From Candidatus Thioglobus sp. (GTDB taxonomy: Bacteria; Pseudomonadota; Gammaproteobacteria; PS1; Pseudothioglobaceae): DNA of 64,000 nucleotides. The notes beneath the pieces were generated by a model. The model was not told the origin of the DNA and made no database searches. It saw nothing but the letters and a program-made list of their open reading frames with translations. This document shows positions 1 through 7,836 of this stretch, piece after piece. The translations under genes were made by a program, and so were the position numbers. Position 1 is the first letter of the stretch. Each line of letters starts with the position of its first letter. The DNA lies in assembly GCA_028352435.1 (NCBI GenBank), contig JAOMMB010000001.1, positions 1-64,000 of the forward strand. Direction: 5' to 3'.

Positions 1-106
1 TACAAGCCTTGTTCACTTGCGCAACTGAGCTAATCAGAGTGGCCTTGGGTGTTTGAATGTTGAATTGTCTAAATAAGTCTTTCGCTTGGTATTCGTGTAT
101 ATGCAT
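1..106 (-). CDS. sucC: Succinyl-CoA synthetase beta subunit, 5' end only (partial)
   Basis: Reading the minus strand from the ATG at 106 gives about 35 residues that begin MHIHEYQAKDLFRQFNIQTP, and the gene runs off the left edge. The opening HEYQAK-LF is the hallmark start of the ATP-grasp beta subunit of succinyl-CoA synthetase, which joins succinate and CoA in the TCA cycle. Malate-CoA ligase and related acyl-CoA synthetases share this start, so the exact substrate is inferred. The gene is divergent from efp, with about 50 bp between the start codons holding both promoters. Confidence 0.8.
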   Translation of the reverse strand, partial: MHIHEYQAKDLFRQFNIQTPKATLISSVAQVNKAC

Positions 107-158
107 GAAAAAGTGCGTAAAATAAGATGCTTGAATTTTACACTTATTAGGTTAAAAA

Positions 159-722
159 ATGGCAAATTACTCTACCAGTCAGTTTAAAAATGGCATGAAA
201 TTAATGCTTGATGGTAATCCTTGCTCTATTGTTAACAATGAAATTGTAAAGCCAGGCAAAGGTCAGGCATTTAATCGTGTTAAATTTAAAGACTTGATTA
301 CTGGAAAAAGCCTAATTAAAACGTTTAAATCGGGTGAATCGTTAGAAAGTGCTGACGTCATGGAGCTCGACATGCAGTATCTTTATAATGATGGCAGTGC
401 TTGGAATTTTATGGATACAGAGTCTTTCGAACAGCATGCTATTGATGATAGCTCTATGGATGATGCACGAGGATATTTGGTCGAGCAAGACATGTGCACT
501 GTGGTCCTTTGGAATAATAATCCAATTTCAGTTACGCCACCTATCCATGTTATGTTGGAAGTTGTGGATACGGATCCTGGTCTTAAAGGTGACTCTGCTG
601 GAACCGGTGGTAAACCGGCAACCATGAATACAGGTGTGGTTGTTCAAGTGCCTTTGTTTATTGGCATTGGTGAAGTCATCAAAGTGGATACACGCACTAA
701 TGAATACGCTGGGCGTTCATAA
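159..722 (+). CDS. efp: Elongation factor P
   Basis: This 187-residue protein has the usual length of EF-P, which enters the ribosomal E site and relieves stalling at polyproline stretches. The KOW-like N-terminal domain carries the loop KPGKGQAF, with Lys34 at the position that is beta-lysylated in Escherichia coli. The OB domains follow, with the conserved [12 protein letters not shown] segment near residues 145-155. A weak AGG lies before the ATG. The next gene is the ligase that would modify Lys34, so substrate and modifier are adjacent. The companion enzyme EpmB is not in this window. Confidence 0.97.
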   Translation: MANYSTSQFKNGMKLMLDGNPCSIVNNEIVKPGKGQAFNRVKFKDLITGKSLIKTFKSGESLESADVMELDMQYLYNDGSAWNFMDTESFEQHAIDDSSMDDARGYLVEQDMCTVVLWNNNPISVTPPIHVMLEVVDTDPGLKGDSAGTGGKPATMNTGVVVQVPLFIGIGEVIKVDTRTNEYAGRS

Positions 723-737
723 CAATCATTTAAATGT

Positions 738-766
738 GAAGTTTGAGTTGTTAAACTTCTTTATTT
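738..766 (+). terminator. Weak hairpin between efp and epmA
   Basis: GAAGTTT (738-744) pairs with AAACTTC (753-759) around an 8-nt loop, and a T-rich tail follows. It probably terminates or attenuates efp transcripts. Its tail overlaps a possible TTG start at 765, which supports the ATG at 780 for epmA. Confidence 0.4.
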
Positions 767-779
767 GCAATCTGGCAAC

Positions 780-1658
780 ATGATAGCATTACAAAAAAAA
801 GCCACCCTGTTTAAAAAAATTCGAGAATTTTTTGACGCCCAGGGCTTGACTGAAGTTCAAACACTGTCTTTATTAAACACACCAACAACTGATGTTTATA
901 TTGATAGCATTGCTGTAGCAACCAATCAAGAAATCGGCCAAAAAACACACAAGTATCTGCACACCTCTCCAGAGCTAGAAATGAAAAAACTACTCTCGCA
1001 GGGTAGTGGTGATATTTATCAAATCTGCCAGGTTTTTAGAGATAATGAAATGGGCGAGCGCAATTTTAATGAATTCACTTTATTAGAATATTACCGCCTT
1101 GATTTTGATATTCACCAATTAATAAGCGATATATCAGCCCTACTTCGCCATTTAGGCATACATGATGAAGCGGTTAAAATGTCTTACGCTCAAGCGTTTA
1201 ATCAATTTGGAAAAATTGATATATTAAATACAGATTTTGAATCATTAAAGCGTATCGCTTTAACACATGACCTCAATATTGATTTTGAATGGATTGAAGA
1301 TCTACAAATGTTGTTATTCGTTCATCTAGTTGAGCCTTGTTTAAAAGATTTACCTGTGTGTTTTATTTATGATTATCCTTCAGAACAGTCTGCGTTGGCA
1401 AGAGTTGATGGCAAGATTGCTCATAGATTCGAGCTGTATTTATCAGGTGTTGAGGTGGGCAATGGTTATGACGAATTGCAAAGCGCTAAATCGTACCAAC
1501 AAGTGTTTGCACGTGAGAATGCTAAGCGTCAACAGATTAAAAAACCTTCTTTTGAACTAGATTTAGAATTTTTAGCCTGCTTGGAAAAGCCTTTGCCAAA
1601 GTGTTCAGGCGTTGCTATTGGGATGGATCGATTAGCTTCTCAACTCTTTGCAACCTGA
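780..1658 (+). CDS. epmA: EF-P--(R)-beta-lysine ligase (EpmA/PoxA/GenX)
   Basis: The protein resembles a class II lysyl-tRNA synthetase catalytic core without the anticodon-binding domain, as in EpmA. Motif 2 appears as QVFRDNEMG followed by FTLLEYYR, and motif 3 as GVAIGMDRLA at the C terminus. VEVGNGYDEL matches the family's GIELANGFHEL segment. It would activate beta-lysine and attach it to Lys34 of EF-P. The ATG at 780 gives 292 residues. A TTG at 765 would add five residues but lies in the hairpin tail after efp. It is shorter at the N terminus than the E. coli protein (about 325 residues). No epmB is visible nearby. Confidence 0.92.
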   Translation: MIALQKKATLFKKIREFFDAQGLTEVQTLSLLNTPTTDVYIDSIAVATNQEIGQKTHKYLHTSPELEMKKLLSQGSGDIYQICQVFRDNEMGERNFNEFTLLEYYRLDFDIHQLISDISALLRHLGIHDEAVKMSYAQAFNQFGKIDILNTDFESLKRIALTHDLNIDFEWIEDLQMLLFVHLVEPCLKDLPVCFIYDYPSEQSALARVDGKIAHRFELYLSGVEVGNGYDELQSAKSYQQVFARENAKRQQIKKPSFELDLEFLACLEKPLPKCSGVAIGMDRLASQLFAT

Positions 1659-1673
1659 TTAAAATATAGAACA

Positions 1674-3143
1674 ATGATTAAATTTTTCTACCTTATTATT
1701 TTTCTTTATGCACCTGCTCAGGCCTTGCAAATTTTGGAGCCTGAAAGTGGCAATGAGGTGGTGGTTCAGCAGTTTAAAGCGCTTGATGAATCTAGCCAGT
1801 TATCAAATAATCTATTATTAACGAAGCTAGAAAAATCTGCCAAAAGTGGTGATGTTAGGGCGCAATTTAGTCTGGCTAATATTTATCACAATGGCATCGG
1901 CATCAAGACTGATGAAAAACTTGCGTTCTATTGGTATACGCAAGTCGCAGAACAAGGTTATGCAAGTGCACAGTTTAATATTGCAAATGGTTATTATCAC
2001 GGTATTGGCACTACCCAAGATTTAACAAAAGCCCAAATTTGGTACGAGAAAGCCGCCGAACAAGATTTTGTTAATGCGCAATATAATTTAGCCGTTATGT
2101 ATCGTCGTGGCGAAGGCGCTGAAGTTGATAACGAGCTTGCTTTTTATTGGTATGAAAGAGCTGCGCAATTAGGCTATGGGGTTGCGCAATTAACATTGGC
2201 TAAATTATATGAAGAAGGCGTAGGCACTGAGCAAGATGACAGCTTAGCCCAAGTCTGGTATTTAAAAGCTGCCAATCAATATGACCCTGAAGCACAATTT
2301 CATTTGGCTGATTTTTATCATAAGCGTAGTCATTATGCGCAAGCGGTTTATTACTATCGTCAAGCGGCAGACCAGGGTTATGTTAGTGCAAAATATGCTT
2401 TAGCCATGAATTTAATCTCAGGCACTGGCGTTATTAAGGATGAAATCCAGGCGCAACAATTATTTCTAGAAGCTTCTCAAGCAGGACATGCGAAAGCTCA
2501 ATTACAACTTGGCCAACTGTTTTTAGCGAATGATCAAATTATTAAAGCAAAAAAATGGCTAACTAAGGCCAGCGCTCAGCAAGAGAGTACGGCAACCATT
2601 TTACTAGAAGACTTAGCAACTTTAGAACAGTCTAAGCGTGATGAGTTAGTATTAGAAAAGCCAAAAACCGAAGTGCTAAGTGTTGAGAGTGTCCAAATAG
2701 ACTCAGCACCCGCTCCTGTCGTTATTTCTGATAACGTATTAAGTGAGTTAGCTATTCAGTCAGCCCCGAGTTTGCCAATCATTATTCCCAATCAACAACA
2801 GATCTTAGATTCGTTAAATAGCAACGTAGATGCCATGAATAACGTGGAGAAATTAGTTGTTAGCGCACAACAAGGCAACCCGATTGCTCAGTATAACTTA
2901 AGCATACTTTATAGTATTGGCGAGCTGGTGGCCAAGGATGAGCGCAGGGCATTTTTACTCATGCAGCAGTCTGCTAATCAAAACATTACCCGCTCTCAAA
3001 ATTCTTTAGCAATGATGTATGTCAATGGTATCGGGGTTACTCCAGATTATCAAAAGGCTTACTATTGGGCCAGCGTATCAGCGCGAAAAGGAAATACTGA
3101 GGGTAAGAAAATTTTGACATATCTTGTTGGGGGATCTTTATAA
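1674..3143 (+). CDS. Secreted Sel1-repeat (SLR/TPR-like) protein
   Basis: A signal peptide of about 17 residues (hydrophobic FFYLIIFLY, cleavage near PAQA) precedes a long array of about 36-residue Sel1-like repeats. Each carries the signature A-x-F-x-L-A-x-x-Y-x-x-G-x-G and W-Y-x-x-A-A. About seven repeats fill residues 55-300. A spacer at about 310-380 is rich in Pro, Ser and Val, and two more repeats lie at the C terminus. Such proteins are periplasmic or envelope scaffolds for protein-protein contacts. The particular partner cannot be read from sequence. The gene follows epmA after 15 bp and probably shares its transcript with ycgN. Confidence 0.85.
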   Translation: MIKFFYLIIFLYAPAQALQILEPESGNEVVVQQFKALDESSQLSNNLLLTKLEKSAKSGDVRAQFSLANIYHNGIGIKTDEKLAFYWYTQVAEQGYASAQFNIANGYYHGIGTTQDLTKAQIWYEKAAEQDFVNAQYNLAVMYRRGEGAEVDNELAFYWYERAAQLGYGVAQLTLAKLYEEGVGTEQDDSLAQVWYLKAANQYDPEAQFHLADFYHKRSHYAQAVYYYRQAADQGYVSAKYALAMNLISGTGVIKDEIQAQQLFLEASQAGHAKAQLQLGQLFLANDQIIKAKKWLTKASAQQESTATILLEDLATLEQSKRDELVLEKPKTEVLSVESVQIDSAPAPVVISDNVLSELAIQSAPSLPIIIPNQQQILDSLNSNVDAMNNVEKLVVSAQQGNPIAQYNLSILYSIGELVAKDERRAFLLMQQSANQNITRSQNSLAMMYVNGIGVTPDYQKAYYWASVSARKGNTEGKKILTYLVGGSL

Positions 3144-3147
3144 AGTT

Positions 3148-3597
3148 ATGTCAGATACAGAATTAAAATTTTGGGAAACACACAATTTGGATGAAATGAG
3201 TCGCACACAGTGGGAGTCTTTATGTGACAGCTGTGGACGTTGTTGTTTGCATAAGCTTGAAGACGAAGACTCGGGCGATATTTATTTCACGGATGTGGTT
3301 TGCCATTACATGGATGAAGAAACTTGCCAATGCCCACATTATGATAATCGACAAAAATTTGTACCTGATTGCTTAACCATTTACCCAGATTGGGGTGAAA
3401 AGTTTAACTGGTTACCTAATACTTGTGCTTACCGTTTATTGCACGAAGGAAAACCTTTATTTGATTGGCATCCTCTGATTAGTAAAGATCCTCAGTCGGT
3501 TCATTTGGCAGGAATTTCAGTTCGCGGTCGAACGTTTTCAGATGATAAAATCAACGAAGATGAAATTGAACTACATATAGTGGATTGGGTGAAATGA
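3148..3597 (+). CDS. ycgN: YcgN family (UPF0260) cysteine-cluster protein
   Basis: The sequence matches the UPF0260/YcgN family. Diagnostic segments are LDEMS-x-x-W-ESLCDSCGRCCLHKL near the N terminus, an internal C-x-C motif in ETCQCPHY, PDCLTIYP, and WLPNTCAYRLL-x-EGK-x-L-x-x-WHPL. The conserved cysteines suggest a bound metal or Fe-S cluster (YkgJ-like zinc or iron chelation). The biochemical role is unknown. The ATG at 3148 is preferred over a TTG at 3124, which would overlap the Sel1 gene. A G-rich ribosome site lies about 12 nt upstream. Confidence 0.88.
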   Translation: MSDTELKFWETHNLDEMSRTQWESLCDSCGRCCLHKLEDEDSGDIYFTDVVCHYMDEETCQCPHYDNRQKFVPDCLTIYPDWGEKFNWLPNTCAYRLLHEGKPLFDWHPLISKDPQSVHLAGISVRGRTFSDDKINEDEIELHIVDWVK

Positions 3598-4016
3598 TTA
3601 AAAAAATAATGGTTTTATTGTTGGTAGTTTGGGCACAGTCAGTGATGGCTTTATGGCCACATGAAAATATTTCTCAGGCTGTTTTTTCCACCTCTATCGT
3701 CGACAGACAGCCTGCTAAGATAATCACTGAAGCAGATGATTCTTTAGGTAAAATCTATTTCTTTACCAATATTCGACATCTGGCTGGTGACAAGATCACG
3801 CATCGCTGGATTTATAAGGGTAAAGTCAAGGCTGAAATTAGCTTTGATATTAAAGGTGATCGTTGGCGTGTTTGGTCAAGTAAAAATATTTGGCATACGT
3901 GGATAGGTCAGTGGCGTGTCGAAGTGGTTAATCAAAACCATGAAATACTCCTGGTAAAAATAATTAATTTTGAAAAAAATACGGCTCAAGAGGGCGCAAG
4001 GAAGAACAATGGATAA
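3594..4016 (+). CDS. DUF2914 domain protein, exported
   Basis: This small protein of about 140 residues has an N-terminal signal peptide (hydrophobic IMVLLLVVW, cleavage near VMA). It is followed by a single DUF2914-type beta domain with the typical [14 protein letters not shown] and GQWRVEVV segments. The family's function is not known; fusions elsewhere suggest an envelope or periplasmic role. Its ATG overlaps the ycgN stop (ATGA) and its end overlaps the argG start by 8 nt, so the three genes are translationally coupled. Confidence 0.8.
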   Translation: MIKKIMVLLLVVWAQSVMALWPHENISQAVFSTSIVDRQPAKIITEADDSLGKIYFFTNIRHLAGDKITHRWIYKGKVKAEISFDIKGDRWRVWSSKNIWHTWIGQWRVEVVNQNHEILLVKIINFEKNTAQEGARKNNG

Positions 4017-5205
4017 AGTAGTACTAGCCTATTCAGGCGGATTAGATACAAGCATTATTGTTAAATGGTTGCAAGACACTTACCAATGTGAAGTGGTCAC
4101 TTTTACTGCTGATATTGGTCAGGGTGAAGAAGTTGAGCCAGCTCGCGCTAAAGCCAAAGCTTCAGGCGTTAAAGAAATCTATATTGAAGATTTACGCGAA
4201 GAGTTTGCCCGTGATTTCGTCTTCCCTATGTTTAGAGCGAATGCTATTTATGAAGGTGAATATTTACTTGGCACCTCTATTGCCCGTCCTCTAATCTCTA
4301 AGCGCTTGGTTGAAATTGCCAAAGAAGTGGGCGCAGATGCTATTTCACATGGCGCTACAGGCAAAGGTAACGACCAAGTCCGTTTTGAATTAAACGCTTA
4401 TGCACTAGATGCAGATATTCAAATCATCGCACCATGGCGTGAGTGGGATTTATCGTCGCGTGAATCGTTAATGAATTATGCTGAAAGTCACGGTATTGAA
4501 ATTGATTATCAAAAGCAAGACAAAAAGTCTCCATATTCAATGGACGCAAACCTACTACATATTTCTTATGAAGGTGATATCTTAGAAGACCCTTGGGCTG
4601 AGCCAGAAGAAGACATGTGGCGTTGGACAGTGTCCCCAGAAAATGCACCAGATAAAGCAGAATATATTGAGCTCACTTATAAACGAGGCGATATTGTTGC
4701 CATTGATAACCAAGCCATGAGTCCAGCGACCGTGATGGAAGTTTTGAATGAGCGCGCTGGCGCACATGGCATTGGTCGTGATGATATTGTTGAAAACCGT
4801 TTTGTTGGCATGAAATCACGTGGTTGTTACGAAACACCTGCTGGTACAGTCATGCTTAAAGCGCATCGCGCCATGGAAAGTCTTACATTGGATCGTGCAG
4901 CAGCACACCTTAAGGATGAGCTTATGCCAAGATACGCCGAGATGATTTATAACGGCTTTTGGTTTGCACCTGAGCGTGTAATGCTGCAAGCAGCGATTGA
5001 CCAAACTCAAGAAAGTGTTAATGGTACAGTGCGTTTAAAACTTTACAAAGGTGGCATTGCGGTCGTTGGACGTAAATCTGATGATTCACTCTTTAGTGAA
5101 AAGATTGCAACCTTTGAAGACGATGGCGGTGCGTATGATCAGAAAGATGCGGCAGGTTTTATCAAACTTAATGCGCTTCGCTTACGCCTAAAGGCTTTAA
5201 AGTAA
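4009..5205 (+). CDS. argG: Argininosuccinate synthase
   Basis: The 398-residue enzyme joins citrulline and aspartate using ATP in arginine synthesis. It opens [15 protein letters not shown], the PP-loop (SGGLDTS) of the N-type ATP pyrophosphatases. [13 protein letters not shown] and [16 protein letters not shown], the citrulline/aspartate-binding segments, follow. The start is the ATG at 4009, with AAGGA just upstream. An in-frame ATG at 3970 would add residues unlike the family. argH is not in the window. Confidence 0.97.
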   Translation: MDKVVLAYSGGLDTSIIVKWLQDTYQCEVVTFTADIGQGEEVEPARAKAKASGVKEIYIEDLREEFARDFVFPMFRANAIYEGEYLLGTSIARPLISKRLVEIAKEVGADAISHGATGKGNDQVRFELNAYALDADIQIIAPWREWDLSSRESLMNYAESHGIEIDYQKQDKKSPYSMDANLLHISYEGDILEDPWAEPEEDMWRWTVSPENAPDKAEYIELTYKRGDIVAIDNQAMSPATVMEVLNERAGAHGIGRDDIVENRFVGMKSRGCYETPAGTVMLKAHRAMESLTLDRAAAHLKDELMPRYAEMIYNGFWFAPERVMLQAAIDQTQESVNGTVRLKLYKGGIAVVGRKSDDSLFSEKIATFEDDGGAYDQKDAAGFIKLNALRLRLKALK

Positions 5206-5475
5206 GAAGCAATAAGCCATTCTTAAAATTTCCGAAATTTTAATTCTCAGCTTGAGGTTTGATTATTTTTAAGGTGTTATGCATAAAAGTTCTAATTTTT
5301 GATAGATTTTTAGCTGTTAATAGGGTATTTTTGTCCTAAAAAAACTATTTTAAAGCTTTTAAGAGGTGTTTACATCTATCAATACCCATTTTATATATAA
5401 ATATATTGTTGAATATTGGTCATATTCATTATTTGTTAAATTTTTCGTCGTTTTTTAGATAAAAACAGAGGTGTT
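5206..5475 (+). other. AT-rich intergenic region with long-range inverted repeats
   Basis: No coding sequence is seen. A short AT-rich hairpin lies at 5225-5241. TTGATAGAT (5299-5307) is the exact reverse complement of ATCTATCAA (5374-5382), and GGGTATT (5323-5329) of AATACCC (5381-5387). The two right arms overlap by two bases, so the pairings compete. The region probably holds the argG terminator and the promoter/leader of the FAH gene. Confidence 0.35.
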
Positions 5476-6087
5476 ATGAATACCATATATATTAATAAAA
5501 AGACCATCACCCCTTCAAAAATTGTTTGCGTGGGTAGAAATTATTATGAGCATATTAGCGAACTTAATAATGAAATTCCAGATCAAATGGTGGTGTTTTC
5601 TAAGCCCAACTCAGCCATTAGTAATAAGCTTAATTCATACCACCAAGAGTCTATTCATTACGAAGGGGAGTTGGCGTTTGTCTTTGAAAACGGTCGATTT
5701 TCAGCAGTCGGTTTTGGTTTTGATCTAACTAAAAGAGGGCTTCAATCCCAGCTTAAGGGTAAATCACTACCTTGGGAGCGTGCCAAGTCTTTTGATGGAT
5801 CGGCAGTATTTAGTTCGTTCATTCCTATAAAAGATATTGATCCAACTTTGTCATTTACATTGAATATTAATGGCATGATTGTTCAGCAGGGAAATCTAGA
5901 GCTGATGATCCATTCTCCTGAAAAAATATTAAATGAAATTCAAACTTTTATGAGTTTAAATGATGGAGATATAGTGATGACAGGCACACCAAAAGGTGTT
6001 GGCATATTAAAGCCTGGAGATATTTATCAGTCCTTGATAAGCAATAGCCAAGAGATTTTGTTAGAGCAACAATGGACTGTACGATAG
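5476..6087 (+). CDS. Fumarylacetoacetate hydrolase (FAH) family protein
   Basis: The 203-residue protein is a short single-domain FAH member of the YcgM/FAHD1 kind. Visible motifs are CVGRNYYEH near the start, KPNSAI, the metal-binding HYEGELAFVF, GFDLTKR, and the C-terminal TGTPKGVG loop. Relatives hydrolyse acylpyruvates or act on oxaloacetate as decarboxylase or tautomerase. The substrate here cannot be fixed from sequence. GAGGTG immediately precedes the ATG. The gene stands alone between argG and rubrerythrin. Confidence 0.85.
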   Translation: MNTIYINKKTITPSKIVCVGRNYYEHISELNNEIPDQMVVFSKPNSAISNKLNSYHQESIHYEGELAFVFENGRFSAVGFGFDLTKRGLQSQLKGKSLPWERAKSFDGSAVFSSFIPIKDIDPTLSFTLNINGMIVQQGNLELMIHSPEKILNEIQTFMSLNDGDIVMTGTPKGVGILKPGDIYQSLISNSQEILLEQQWTVR

Positions 6088-6168
6088 TAAATGAAAAAAT
6101 ATGAAGCTCAATATAAGTCCTTGCACGGGGTTATAATTTTGTCTGATTTTTAATCAACAATTAATTAC

Positions 6169-6747
6169 ATGACTCAAAGCATTAAAGGCACTCAAACTGA
6201 GAAAAATTTACTCATTGCTTTTTCAGGTGAATCGCAAGCGCGCAATCGATATACTTTTTTTGCCAGCAAAGCAAAGAAAGAAGGTTTGATGCAAATTTCT
6301 GAAATATTTTTAGAAACTGCTAATCAAGAAAAAGAACATGCAGAACAGTTTTTTAAATATTTAGAAGGCGGCGATCTAGAAATCACCTCTTCATTTCCTG
6401 CCGGTGTTATCGGTACCACTTTTGATAATCTATTATCCGCTGCACAAGGCGAAGAGTACGAATGGTCAGTGATGTATCCAGCATTTGCAAAAATGGCTAA
6501 AGAGGAGGGATTTGACGACATAGCAAAAACGTTTGAGTCGATTATCATTTCTGAAAAACAACATGATCGTCGTTATAAGGCTTTGGCTAAAAATATTGAA
6601 GAAGGTCGGGTGTTTAAACGCAATGACACAGTCACATGGCGTTGTCGAAATTGTGGATACTTACATGAAGCAAAACAAGCGCCAAGTGTTTGTCCAGCTT
6701 GCAAACACCCTCAAGCATATTTTGAACTCTTAGGTGAGAATTACTAG
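6169..6747 (+). CDS. rbr: Rubrerythrin
   Basis: The 192-residue protein has an N-terminal ferritin-like four-helix bundle with the di-iron ligand motifs ESQARNRY, ANQEKEHAEQ and SEKQHDRRY. A C-terminal rubredoxin-like domain carries CRNCGY and CPACKHP, which bind one iron. It would reduce hydrogen peroxide in the cytoplasm, as expected in a microaerophile. A TATAAT lies at 6132-6137 without a clear -35 box. A strong bidirectional terminator follows. Confidence 0.96.
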   Translation: MTQSIKGTQTEKNLLIAFSGESQARNRYTFFASKAKKEGLMQISEIFLETANQEKEHAEQFFKYLEGGDLEITSSFPAGVIGTTFDNLLSAAQGEEYEWSVMYPAFAKMAKEEGFDDIAKTFESIIISEKQHDRRYKALAKNIEEGRVFKRNDTVTWRCRNCGYLHEAKQAPSVCPACKHPQAYFELLGENY

Positions 6748-6767
6748 ATTGATTTTAGTGAGCACAT

Positions 6768-6798
6768 AAAAAAAGCCCGATAATAATCGGGCTTTTTT
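6768..6798. terminator. Bidirectional Rho-independent terminator
   Basis: GCCCGAT and ATCGGGC form a 7-bp stem with a 4-nt loop, flanked by seven A and six T. It serves the rubrerythrin gene on the plus strand and tRNA-Cys on the minus strand. Confidence 0.93.
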
Positions 6799-6803
6799 GT
6801 ATA

Positions 6804-6877
6804 TGGAGGCCGGAACCAGAGTCGAACTGGTCTAGATGGATTTGCAATCCACTGCATAACCGCTTTGCTATCCGGCC
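6804..6877 (-). tRNA. cysT: tRNA-Cys (GCA)
   Basis: The minus strand folds as a cloverleaf: acceptor GGCCGGA with TCCGGCC, T arm ACCAG-TTCGACT-CTGGT, and anticodon loop TTGCAAA with GCA. The 3' CCA is encoded. It is 74 nt long. Its place after pgsA and tRNA-Gly matches pgsA-glyW-cysT of E. coli. The leuZ tRNA that follows in E. coli is absent. Confidence 0.97.
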
Positions 6878-6902
6878 AAGGTGTAAGTGCAAAGAGCTAT
6901 AT

Positions 6903-6932
6903 AAAAAAAGACCTGATAAACAGGTCTTTTTT
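6903..6932 (-). terminator. Hairpin terminator between tRNA-Gly and tRNA-Cys
   Basis: GACCTG and CAGGTC form a perfect stem with a 5-nt loop, flanked by seven A and six T, so it can act on either strand. It separates two tRNA genes of the same orientation. Either tRNA-Cys has its own promoter, or transcripts read through and are processed here. Confidence 0.85.
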
Positions 6933-6938
6933 AGAATC

Positions 6939-7014
6939 TGGAGCGGGAAACGAGATTCGAACTCGCGACATTCACGTTGGCAACGTGATGCTCTACCAGC
7001 TGAGCTATTCCCGC
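6939..7014 (-). tRNA. glyW: tRNA-Gly (GCC)
   Basis: The minus strand starts GCGGGAATAGCTCAGC, has anticodon stem TCACG/CGTGA with loop TTGCCAA (anticodon GCC), T loop GTTCGAA, and an encoded CCA. It is 76 nt long. It lies directly downstream of pgsA, as in E. coli. Confidence 0.97.
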
Positions 7015-7027
7015 AATACAAAGAGGA

Positions 7028-7055
7028 ATTATAGTGTTTTTTTCAAAATAGTCAA
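7028..7055 (-). promoter_or_regulatory. Sigma-70 promoter of tRNA-Gly
   Basis: On the minus strand TTGACT (7055-7050) and TATAAT (7033-7028) are separated by 16 bp, and transcription would start a few bases before tRNA-Gly. It lies just past the pgsA stop codon. Confidence 0.8.
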
Positions 7056-7068
7056 GGCAGATTTGACT

Positions 7069-7653
7069 TTAATTGTCAAAAGTCTTAACCCCTTCTCTTA
7101 AATAAATAAATCCAGACCAAAGAGTTAAAAGTGTCGCGGCAATAAGTAGTACTACACCAATTTCAAAACTAGGCAGTCCGAAGAATGGCTGCTGATAAAG
7201 TAAGAACAAAATGGCAAAAATTTGCACAAAGGTTTTGACTTTACCAATAGAAGAAACATTTACGCTAGATCTTTGGCCAATAGTGCCCATCCATTCTCTT
7301 AATGCAGAGACTAAAATTTCACGAGAGATGATAATTAGCGCTGCCACAGTAATATACCAATGCGTGTCTGAGGGATAGAAATCAACCAGCATAATAAGAG
7401 CTACAGATACAATGAGCTTATCGGCAACTGGGTCTAAAAAAGCACCTAATTGCGAAGTCATATTAAGTTTTCTAGCAAGATAGCCATCTAAATAGTCAGT
7501 AGTACTGATAAAGGCATACGCGCCTGTTAAGCTAAAGTTAATCCAAGTAAAGATTGGTGTATGTGTATAGGCAGGTTGGAAATAATAAAGGGCGACAAAA
7601 ACTGGAATTAAGAAAATTCTAGAAAGGGTGATTATATTTGGGATTGTCATCAT
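7069..7653 (-). CDS. pgsA: CDP-diacylglycerol--glycerol-3-phosphate 3-phosphatidyltransferase
   Basis: The 194-residue integral membrane enzyme makes phosphatidylglycerol phosphate, the committed step to phosphatidylglycerol and cardiolipin. The full CDP-alcohol phosphatidyltransferase motif D-x2-DG-x2-AR-x8-G-x3-D-x3-D is present, starting DYLDGYLAR near residue 53. About five hydrophobic segments follow the usual pattern. It opens MMTIPNIITLSRI, so either of two adjacent ATGs may be used. The gene sits between tRNA-Arg and tRNA-Gly on the same strand. Confidence 0.96.
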   Translation of the reverse strand: MMTIPNIITLSRIFLIPVFVALYYFQPAYTHTPIFTWINFSLTGAYAFISTTDYLDGYLARKLNMTSQLGAFLDPVADKLIVSVALIMLVDFYPSDTHWYITVAALIIISREILVSALREWMGTIGQRSSVNVSSIGKVKTFVQIFAILFLLYQQPFFGLPSFEIGVVLLIAATLLTLWSGFIYLREGVKTFDN

Positions 7654-7706
7654 AGGTGTATTCTATCAGAAGCTGTTTATTTAGAATAATCTCGATGGAA
7701 ATTTGA

Positions 7707-7783
7707 TGGTGGGCCCGACAGGAGTCGAACCTGTAACCGCTCGGTTCGTAGCCGAGTACTCTATCCAGTTGAGCTACGGGCCC
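7707..7783 (-). tRNA. tRNA-Arg (ACG)
   Basis: The minus strand opens GGGCCCGTAGCTCAAC. The anticodon arm is CTCGG-CTACGAA-CCGAG, giving anticodon ACG, read as ICG after TadA deamination. T arm ACAGG-TTCGACT-CCTGT pairs, and the 3' CCA is encoded. It is 77 nt long. Confidence 0.97.
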
Positions 7784-7795
7784 ATCAAGCCGGTA

Positions 7796-7824
7796 ATTAT
7801 CGCTAGGTTTTGGTAAAAGGTCAA
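7796..7824 (-). promoter_or_regulatory. Sigma-70 promoter of tRNA-Arg
   Basis: On the minus strand TTGACC (7824-7819) and GATAAT (7801-7796) are 17 bp apart, in the short gap between murF and tRNA-Arg. The transcript may continue into pgsA. Confidence 0.75.
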
Positions 7825-7836
7825 GTTAAAAATGGT

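Noticed and set aside
1674-3143. The repeated segments of the Sel1 gene as a DNA tandem repeat
   Set aside because: The similarity is at protein level (Sel1 motif); the nucleotide units are too diverged to be a recent repeat.
3970-4008. An upstream ATG that would extend ArgG by 13 residues
   Set aside because: The extension is basic and unlike the family, and the ATG at 4009 has its own ribosome site and matches homologues.
6755-7021. An 88-codon minus-strand frame across the two tRNA genes
   Set aside because: It runs through both tRNA cloverleafs and two terminators, so it is a chance frame.
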